A stretch of 64,000 nt of DNA, taken from the NCBI RefSeq assembly GCF_017569925.1, contig NZ_CP050854.1, positions 1-64,000 of the forward strand, in the 5' to 3' direction. Shown here piece by piece: positions 58,301 through 64,000 of this stretch (position 1 is the stretch's first letter; every line of letters begins with the position of its first letter). Made by a program: the position numbers and the translations under genes. This DNA comes from Brenneria izadpanahii. GTDB lineage: Bacteria; Pseudomonadota; Gammaproteobacteria; Enterobacterales; Enterobacteriaceae. The notes under the pieces were generated by a model that worked only from the letters and a program-made list of their open reading frames with translations, did no database searches and had not been told where the DNA came from.

Positions 58301-59140
58301 ATGAGCCAACCAATGTATCTAGATGAGCCATCACTCATAACGACGACATCGGCCCGGAACACGGCCAGACCGGCAATCGTCGTACGCGACGCCAATGTGA
58401 TTTACCCGGCCGCCGATAGGCCGGTACATGCGCTGAAAGATATTAATCTGACTATTCGTCAGGGAGAGTTTGTTTCCTTTATCGGGCCTTCCGGCTGCGG
58501 TAAAACCACGCTGTTGCGGGTTATCGCCGATCTGGAGCCGATCACCTCCGGCGAAGTGTGGGTCAATGACATGACGCCGTCGGAAGCCCGGCAGGCGCGC
58601 GCCTATGGATACGTTTTCCAGGCGCCGGTTTTGCTGCCGTGGCGTACCGTGCTGGCCAACGTCATGCTGCCCTTGCAGATTCAGGGCGTATTGCCGGCCC
58701 GATGCGAAGAAATAGCCCGTGAACAGCTGTCGCGGGTTGGTCTGAGCGGGTTCGAGAAAAAATACCCGTGGCAGCTTTCCGGTGGTATGCAGCAGCGCGC
58801 CTCCATCGCGCGGGCGCTGGGATTCGAACCTAAAATTCTGATGATGGACGAGCCTTTCGGCGCGCTGGATGAGCTAACCCGCGATAATCTGAACCAGCAG
58901 TTGCAGCAGCTGTGGTACAACGAGCAGCGCACGATGGCGTTCGTTACGCACTCCATTTCCGAAGCGGTCTATCTGTCTACCCGCATCGTCATTATGTCGC
59001 CCCGTCCCGGCCGCATCGTCAAAATCATCGACTCTCCCTTACCCCAGGCGCGGGATCTCTCCATGCGCGACTCGCCGGCGTTTATTCATCTGGCTCAGGA
59101 AGTGCGTGAAGCGCTAATCGAGGGTCATCATGAACATTGA
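58301..59140 (+). CDS. ABC transporter ATPase, NitT/TauT family
   Basis: A 279-residue ATPase. Walker A is GPSGCGKTTLLR near residue 68, the signature LSGGMQQRASIARAL, and Walker B ILMMDEPFGALDELTR. These are typical of nitrate/taurine/pyrimidine-precursor importers (SsuB/TauB/ThiZ relatives). I chose ATG 58301 (MSQPMYLDEPSLIT), as the in-frame codon at 58226 would put the promoter inside the gene; no strong ribosome site is seen for either. The stop overlaps the next gene by 11 bases. Confidence 0.9.
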   Translation: MSQPMYLDEPSLITTTSARNTARPAIVVRDANVIYPAADRPVHALKDINLTIRQGEFVSFIGPSGCGKTTLLRVIADLEPITSGEVWVNDMTPSEARQARAYGYVFQAPVLLPWRTVLANVMLPLQIQGVLPARCEEIAREQLSRVGLSGFEKKYPWQLSGGMQQRASIARALGFEPKILMMDEPFGALDELTRDNLNQQLQQLWYNEQRTMAFVTHSISEAVYLSTRIVIMSPRPGRIVKIIDSPLPQARDLSMRDSPAFIHLAQEVREALIEGHHEH

Positions 59141-60011
59141 CGCTTTACGTTACCGGTTTTTTCCCGTTGCGGTGATTATCGCCGCGGCCGTGGCGTTCTG
59201 GTATCTGCTGGCCATCGGGCTGAATGCGCAGGGGGCGATTGAGCGCACCCTCTCTACAACCGAGGGCTGGGGCTGGCGCGAACTGGTGGATGTCACGCTG
59301 AATATGTCGCGGCCGGTGCTGCCCGCGCCGCACCAGATTGTGGCCGATATTTGGGCCAGCCTGACGAAATGGCCGGTCACTTCGCCGCGAAACCTGCTGT
59401 TGCACACCTGGGTGACGGCCAGCGCCGCGCTGACCGGGTTCGTCATGGGCGTGGCGCTGGGGCTGGCGCTGGCTATCTGCATTGTGCATTCCCGCACGCT
59501 GGATAAGGCTCTGCTGCCGTGGATTGTGGCGTCGCAGACGGTGCCGGTGCTGGCGATTGCGCCGATTGTGCTGATTATTCTGGGCAGCCTGGGGATCACC
59601 GGCCTGCTGCCCAAAGCCACGATCGCCATGTATCTCTGCTTCTTTCCGGTCACCATCGCCACCGTGCAAGGACTGCGTTCGCCGCAGAAAATGGAAATGG
59701 AGCTGGTGCACACTTATGCCGCCAGCCGAATCGATACCTTCTGGATGGTTCGGCTGCCATCCGCCCTGCCTTATCTGTTTCCGGCATTCCGGGTGGCGAT
59801 CGCCAGCGGTTTGGTCGGCACCATGGTGGCGGAGCTGCCGACGGGGGCGCAGGCCGGTCTGGGCGCGCGCTTGCTGACCGGCTCTTATTACGGCAACACC
59901 ATTCAGATTTGGTCCGCCCTGGTGATGGCTTCGCTGCTGGGGCTGTTTCTGACCGCGTTGGTCAGCCTGACGGAATACGCCGTTATGTCGCGCCGTAAGG
60001 GAGGTCAGTGA
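59130..60011 (+). CDS. ABC transporter permease, NitT/TauT family (1)
   Basis: A 293-residue inner-membrane permease with about six or seven hydrophobic segments. The ATPase-contact loop is VHTYAASRIDTFWMVRLPSA, the EAA variant used in this family, followed by PYLFPAFRVAIASGLVGTMV. The large periplasmic stretch after segment 1 is unusual for the class (ERTLSTTEGWGWRELVDVTL). It overlaps the ATPase gene by 11 bases and the next permease by one base. Confidence 0.92.
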   Translation: MNIDALRYRFFPVAVIIAAAVAFWYLLAIGLNAQGAIERTLSTTEGWGWRELVDVTLNMSRPVLPAPHQIVADIWASLTKWPVTSPRNLLLHTWVTASAALTGFVMGVALGLALAICIVHSRTLDKALLPWIVASQTVPVLAIAPIVLIILGSLGITGLLPKATIAMYLCFFPVTIATVQGLRSPQKMEMELVHTYAASRIDTFWMVRLPSALPYLFPAFRVAIASGLVGTMVAELPTGAQAGLGARLLTGSYYGNTIQIWSALVMASLLGLFLTALVSLTEYAVMSRRKGGQ

Positions 60012-61117
60012 TGCATAGATATGTTACCGGCGGTTTTGGCCTTGTCGTCGCGTTGATGGCGACGCTGATGGGACTGGTGCAGCGGCTCCCCGGCGGCGCG
60101 GCGGAAAGCGGCGTGATGCCGGTTCTGATTATCGAACTGTTGCTGCTGCTGTGCGCGGCGCTGCTGGCGCTGTATCCCTCTGCGTCGCCCTGGTTTCCGG
60201 CTGGAGCGATCGCGCTGACTGTCGCGGCGGCGGGAATGCTGATCCGGCCCGCCGCGATGGCGCATCCCGATGCCGCGTACTGGTTGGCGGTATCGGCATT
60301 GGCGCTGCTGGCGTGTCATAGCGTGCAGCGCCTGGCGAACGGCGGCGGTAAAAATCTGCCGCCCGGCGCGGTTGCCGCGTTATTCGGCGCCTGGGTGCTG
60401 TATTTCTGGCAGTTGCTGGTCACGGTGTTTGCGGTGCCCCAGGTATTGCTGCCGGCGCCGATTGATATTGTCCGGGCGCTGTATGACAACGCCGGGCTGC
60501 TGACGGGCGATTTTGTGCAAACGGTGCTGAAGTCGGTGCTGGTGGGCTATGCGCTGGGCAGCGGCATGGGGATCGTGGTGGGAATTCTGATCGATCGGCT
60601 GCCGTTCCTGCAGCGCGGCCTGCTGCCTCTGGCTAACCTGACCAGCACCATTCCGCTGGTGGGCGTGGCCCCGATTGCGGTGATGTGGTTTGGCTTTGAC
60701 TGGCCGTCCAAGGCGGCGGTCATTGTGCTGGTTACCTTCTTTCCCGCTCTGGTCAGCACGCTGGCCGGGCTACAGGCCTCCGGCAAGCTGGAGCGAGAGT
60801 TGATGTATTGCTATGCCGCCACGCCGCGCACCACCCTGAGAGTGCTGCGTTTACCGGCGGCGCTGCCCTTTATTTTCGGCGCGCTTAAGGTCAATGCCAC
60901 GCTGGCGATGATCAGTGCGATTGTCGCCGAGTATTTCGGCTCCCCCACGGCGGGGCTGGGTTTTCGTATCTCGACCGAGGCGGCCCGTATGCATATGTCC
61001 ACCGTGTGGGCGGCGATCGTGGTCGCTTCCGTGGTGGGATCGCTGTTTTATGCGCTGTTGGTCTGGCTGGAAAGGAAGGTCAATTTCTGGCATCCCTCAG
61101 TGCGCGGCGAGTCGTAA
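60011..61117 (+). CDS. ABC transporter permease, NitT/TauT family (2)
   Basis: A 368-residue permease, longer than usual because three or four extra hydrophobic segments precede the core domain (residues about 1-110). The core has QVLLPAPIDIVRALYDNAGL, the contact loop CYAATPRTTLRVLRLPAALP and SAIVAEYFGSPTAGLGFRIS. The start is ATG 60011, which shares a base with the previous stop and has GGAGG seven bases upstream. Two different permeases imply a heterodimeric channel. Confidence 0.92.
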   Translation: MHRYVTGGFGLVVALMATLMGLVQRLPGGAAESGVMPVLIIELLLLLCAALLALYPSASPWFPAGAIALTVAAAGMLIRPAAMAHPDAAYWLAVSALALLACHSVQRLANGGGKNLPPGAVAALFGAWVLYFWQLLVTVFAVPQVLLPAPIDIVRALYDNAGLLTGDFVQTVLKSVLVGYALGSGMGIVVGILIDRLPFLQRGLLPLANLTSTIPLVGVAPIAVMWFGFDWPSKAAVIVLVTFFPALVSTLAGLQASGKLERELMYCYAATPRTTLRVLRLPAALPFIFGALKVNATLAMISAIVAEYFGSPTAGLGFRISTEAARMHMSTVWAAIVVASVVGSLFYALLVWLERKVNFWHPSVRGES

Positions 61118-61214
61118 GCAGTGAGCAATCATCGTTGTTATCAGACAGCCCGGCTGTCGAAAGGATCGTTGTTAAAAACTAATGTCGTTTACTTAAGCCT
61201 GATATTAGGGGAAA

Positions 61215-61253
61215 CACGGCGATGAGGTTCCCGCAGGGATGCCTCTCGCCGTG
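61215..61253 (+). repeat. Intercistronic hairpin before the binding-protein gene
   Basis: CACGGCGA (61215-61222) pairs with TCGCCGTG (61246-61253). GAGG/CCTC and CCC/GGG pair inside, making one long stem. No T-run follows. It resembles REP-type intercistronic stems and may separate the levels of membrane components and binding protein, or end part of the transcript. Confidence 0.6.
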
Positions 61254-61370
61254 GTCGCCCCGGGTATCTCGATCTTTAAATGAACAGCATTGGTTATTAA
61301 GAAATTTATTTAAAAAACATGGTGTTGTTAAGCAAAATGGTGTGTTCCACCCTAACCCGAGGATACTCAT

Positions 61371-62384
61371 ATGAGAGATCGTTCCGCCTTTCGCAAATGC
61401 CTTATCGCGGCCGCCGCTACGCTGGCATTGTCATTGACCGCCAGCGTTCATGCCGCCGAGAAAGTCACGCTTCAGCTTAAATGGTTGCCTCAGGCTCAGT
61501 TTGCCGGTTACTACGTGGCGCAGGCCAAAGGCTATTACAAAGATGCCGGGCTGGATGTCACCATCAAACCGGGTGGAACCGATATCTCTCCGGTACAGGT
61601 TATTGCCGGAAAATCGGCGGATGTGATTGTCAACTGGATGCCCGATGCGCTGGCGGCGCGCGAGTCCGGGGTGCCGCTGGTGAATATCGCGCAGATATTC
61701 GATCGTTCGGGCATGATGCTGACCTGCCGAAAATCCACCGGGATTAAGACCCCGGCGGACCTGAAAGGAAAAACGCTGGGCGTTTGGTTCGGCGGCAACG
61801 AGTACCCGTTCTTCAACTGGATGCACAAGCTGGGTTACAAACCGGATACCGACATCAAAGTGCTGAAACAGGGTTTTAACGTCGATCCGCTGTTGCAGAA
61901 TCAGGCCGCCTGCATTTCCACTATGAACTACAACGAATACTGGCAGCTGATTGACGCCGGCATGAAGGCGGACGATCTGATTTCGTTCCCGTATGAAGAC
62001 CAGGGCGTTTCCACTCTGGAAGACGGACTGTACGTACTGGAATCCAGCCTGCAGGATCCGGCTTTTGTGGCGAAAATGGCGAAGTTCCTGCAAGCGAGCT
62101 ATAAGGGCTGGAACGAAGCGGTCAATAATCCGGCCGAAGCCGCGGAGATTGTGGTTAACGAAGATTCGTCCGGCTCCGCGACGCTGGAAGTACAGCAGCG
62201 GCAGATGGAAAACGTCGCCAAACTGATTACCAACGCCAATACGCCGAAAATCGGTTATCTGGATCCCGCCGCCTATCGCCGTACCGTGGACGTTTTGCTG
62301 AGCGGCGGCGGCGAGTCGGTGATTAAAAAAGACCCTGGCGATAGCGCCATGACCCACGTCGTCTGGGAGGCGGCGGCGAAGTAA
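61371..62384 (+). CDS. ABC transporter substrate-binding protein, NMT1/THI5-like
   Basis: A 337-residue periplasmic binding protein. The signal peptide is cleaved after SVHA, before AEKVTLQLKW. The NMT1/THI5-like fold shows in WLPQAQFAGYYVAQAKGYY, GKSADVIVNWMPDALAARE and MLTCRKSTGIKTPADLKGK. Characterised relatives bind formyl-aminopyrimidine (ThiY) or riboflavin (RibY), and many others bind unknown aromatic heterocycles. The operon has no thiamine or riboflavin genes and no riboswitch, so the ligand stays open. It lies 253 bases after the permeases, last in the unit. Confidence 0.92.
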   Translation: MRDRSAFRKCLIAAAATLALSLTASVHAAEKVTLQLKWLPQAQFAGYYVAQAKGYYKDAGLDVTIKPGGTDISPVQVIAGKSADVIVNWMPDALAARESGVPLVNIAQIFDRSGMMLTCRKSTGIKTPADLKGKTLGVWFGGNEYPFFNWMHKLGYKPDTDIKVLKQGFNVDPLLQNQAACISTMNYNEYWQLIDAGMKADDLISFPYEDQGVSTLEDGLYVLESSLQDPAFVAKMAKFLQASYKGWNEAVNNPAEAAEIVVNEDSSGSATLEVQQRQMENVAKLITNANTPKIGYLDPAAYRRTVDVLLSGGGESVIKKDPGDSAMTHVVWEAAAK

Positions 62385-62542
62385 CGCCGTTCGATGTGGC
62401 TGCCGGGTGTTCCATAAACCGCCGTGTTGTGGGGCGTTGTCTGATGGAACAGGCGCTCCGGCGGCCGGATTCATTAACCGCGCCGGCTTCCGCTCCTCAG
62501 GCATGTGAGGGAGATGATCGCCAGCGGCCCATGTTTTCCGCA

Positions 62543-63130
62543 TTACTTCAATGCCGCCATCGACGTTTCCACAATGCCGAGTAGCGTCTCGCGCCCGGCG
62601 CCATCCTGCGCCTGGAGCGAAATGCCCTGCATGATCGTGGCGAAGTAAGTGGCGAGGCGGTCGGCGTCGGTATCGGTTGGCAGTTCGCCATCGGCAATCC
62701 CGCGCTCCAGCCGCTGTCGGATCAGGCGTACGGTGCTGCGCCGCAGTTCACGCATGTGATCGCGCAGGGGCGCGTTCTGCGCCTGGCAGTTGAACAGGCC
62801 CAGGCTGACCATGCAGCCGCCGGAGGACGGGCTGGCCAGCGCGATGTCCAGGCTCGCAAGCAGCATGCCCTTGATTGCCTCGCGGACGCTTTGCGTCTCC
62901 GCCAGCGCCTGCATGCTGCCGGCGCCTGCCGTGGTGAGGTAGAGATCGACCGCTTCCCGGTACAGGGCTTCCTTGGAACCGAAGGCGGCGTAGAAACTGG
63001 GCGGGTTGATGCCGATCGCCTCCATCAGGTCGGCAAGCTGGGTGGCCTCAAAGCCTTTGGCCCAAAAGACTTTCATCGCGCGCTCAAGCGCGGCATCACG
63101 GTCAAAGCTGCGGGGGCGTCCTCGGGCCAT
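62543..63130 (-). CDS. TetR/AcrR family transcriptional regulator
   Basis: A 195-residue repressor. The helix-turn-helix lies at residues about 10-55 (DRDAALERAMKVFWAKGFEA, then PPSFYAAFGSKEALYREAVD). The ligand-binding C-terminal domain (about 75-195) is of the AcrR/YxaF type. Codon use is more GC-rich than most of the window. It is divergent from the SnoaL-like gene, so it probably controls that gene and whatever follows beyond the window. Confidence 0.93.
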   Translation of the reverse strand: MARGRPRSFDRDAALERAMKVFWAKGFEATQLADLMEAIGINPPSFYAAFGSKEALYREAVDLYLTTAGAGSMQALAETQSVREAIKGMLLASLDIALASPSSGGCMVSLGLFNCQAQNAPLRDHMRELRRSTVRLIRQRLERGIADGELPTDTDADRLATYFATIMQGISLQAQDGAGRETLLGIVETSMAALK

Positions 63131-63165
63131 GCGGTCTCCTATCTGTATTTTGGATTACATAATTC

Positions 63166-63203
63166 TTGACGATGCTCGTGTTCATGCAAATACTGTAATA
63201 CAG
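63166..63203 (+). promoter_or_regulatory. Candidate promoter with overlapping TetR-type operator
   Basis: TTGACG (63166-63171) is followed after 17 bases by AATACT (63189-63194), a plausible weak sigma-70 promoter facing the SnoaL-like gene. CTGTAATACAG at 63193-63203 is a perfect palindrome about one central base and overlaps the -10, a typical place for a TetR-family operator. Both are pattern matches. Confidence 0.5.
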
Positions 63204-63225
63204 TTTACATAAATGGAGCAAGCCC

Positions 63226-64000
63226 ATGCCTGATTACGTTGTTGATACCCGCATCGAGACCGTACGTGACTACTTTCGCAAGGTTGATGCGAAGGATCCT
63301 GCTCTGCTGGATCTCTTCACCGAGGATGTCGAGTTCTTCTTCCCCAAGTTCGGCGCGGCCTGCGGCAAGGCCGCGCTGCAACGCTTCGCCGAGCGCATCG
63401 CCAGGGACGCGGCAAAGCTGACCCATGATATCGACGGGCTGCTCTTTACCGTGGATGGCGACCGCATCGTCGTGGAGGGCCGGGAATGGGGCGTGACTGC
63501 GGACGGGCGATCCTGGCCCGATGGCGAAATTTCGCAGGGACGCTTCGCCAACATCTTCGAGTTCGACGGGCCGTTGATCAAACGGACCTTCATCTACGTC
63601 GATCCCGATTTCACCAGCGAGGACCGCCGGCGAGTGGCTTTGTATCGCGGCGAGGCGCTTGCCGCAACGCCGCGTGACATTGCCTCGCGCTACTTCGAGC
63701 GGGTCGCGGCGTTCTGGGCGAAGCCGGATGATCCCCAGGCATTGGCGGCGATCCTTGAACTGTTCGCCGACGAGGTGGACTGGGACATTCCGGGCAACCT
63801 GGAGGCAGTGCCTTGGATCGGCCCGCGCCGAGATCGCGAGGCGGTAGGGGCGTTCTATCGTGAACTGACCGCGCGCCTGGCGCCGGAGCGGTTCGAGGTA
63901 CAACGGATCCTGGCCGATGACGACACCGCCGTGGCGCTGGGCGAATTGGCTTCGCGGGTGCACGCCACCGGCGGATTGATCGAAACGCCCTTTGCCTTCG
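63226..64000 (+). CDS. Tandem SnoaL/NTF2-like domain protein (partial, runs off the window)
   Basis: An open frame from ATG 63226 (ribosome site TGGAG) continues without a stop to the last base, giving at least 258 residues. Residues about 5-125 form one SnoaL/NTF2-like domain (VRDYFRKVDAKDPALLDLF, VEGREWGVTADGRSW, IKRTFIYVDPDF). Residues about 145-258 begin a second, similar domain (IASRYFERVAAFWAKPDD, LFADEVDWDIPG, GAFYREL). Such domains bind small molecules and include ketosteroid-isomerase-like and hydroxylating enzymes, so the reaction is unknown. It is divergent from the TetR gene. The GC-rich codons suggest acquisition. The 3' end is outside the window. Confidence 0.85.
   Translation, partial: MPDYVVDTRIETVRDYFRKVDAKDPALLDLFTEDVEFFFPKFGAACGKAALQRFAERIARDAAKLTHDIDGLLFTVDGDRIVVEGREWGVTADGRSWPDGEISQGRFANIFEFDGPLIKRTFIYVDPDFTSEDRRRVALYRGEALAATPRDIASRYFERVAAFWAKPDDPQALAAILELFADEVDWDIPGNLEAVPWIGPRRDREAVGAFYRELTARLAPERFEVQRILADDDTAVALGELASRVHATGGLIETPFAF

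Noticed and set aside
61431..62543. 370-codon minus-strand frame across the binding-protein gene
   Set aside because: It overlaps a clear signal-peptide binding protein on the plus strand and has no domain of its own.

Overview
The window reads as the start of an enterobacterial chromosome numbered from dnaA: base 1 is the GTG start codon of dnaA, followed by dnaN, recF and gyrB in the usual order. The later order yidA ... yidR, yidQ, ibpA, ibpB, yidE matches the E. coli gyrB-yidE neighbourhood with blocks inserted in it. Base composition, dppABCDF, BglA-, AscG- and Glk-like proteins and a plant-associated style of accessory transport genes suggest the Pectobacteriaceae (Brenneria/Dickeya/Pectobacterium relatives). 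The genus is an inference, not something the sequence proves.

Layout. 1-6310: replication core, with an unusual ~200-base spacer between dnaN and recF. 6448-10309: MFS exporter, GFA-type zinc protein and a Cache-type chemoreceptor. 10706-15504: AscG-like repressor, a three-protein cellobiose/lactose-family PTS and a BglA-like 6-phospho-beta-glucosidase, with an AscG-type operator upstream. 15771-17013: yidA and a frame-disrupted small gene. 17242-26381: LysR regulator divergent from an operon with a peptide-type ABC importer, a DHDPS-fold lyase and two nucleoside hydrolases. 26519-28710: ssuA-ssuD only. 29140-35432: a six-gene sugar/polyol-type operon whose second gene encodes a GlpP-family antiterminator and whose leader holds a perfect intrinsic terminator. 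35566-41342: DUF1471 protein, yidR, yidQ, heat-shock ibpA/ibpB with thermometer-like leaders, yidE. 42043-48710: DASS carboxylate transporter, CitA/CitB-like two-component system, glucokinase and a 2-hydroxycarboxylate transporter. 48711-49828: AT-rich gene desert. 49829-55537: dppABCDF. 55548-62384: RhuM/Fic-type protein, lipoprotein acid phosphatase and a NitT/TauT-type importer with an NMT1/THI5-like binding protein. 62543-64000: TetR regulator divergent from a tandem SnoaL/NTF2-like protein that runs off the window.

How the genes work together. Most accessory blocks pair uptake of a small molecule with the enzymes for its first breakdown steps. The most promising candidate for an undescribed system is 29140-35432. 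There an aldolase, a kinase of the FGGY family, a short-chain dehydrogenase, a D-2-hydroxyacid dehydrogenase and an orphan galactitol-type PTS membrane protein appear to be controlled by leader antitermination through a GlpP-like protein from the same operon. A second is the nucleoside hydrolase/peptide-type transporter operon.

Limits. Calls are made by eye from protein motifs and gene order. No database search or RNA-folding program was run. Promoters, operators and hairpins are pattern matches.
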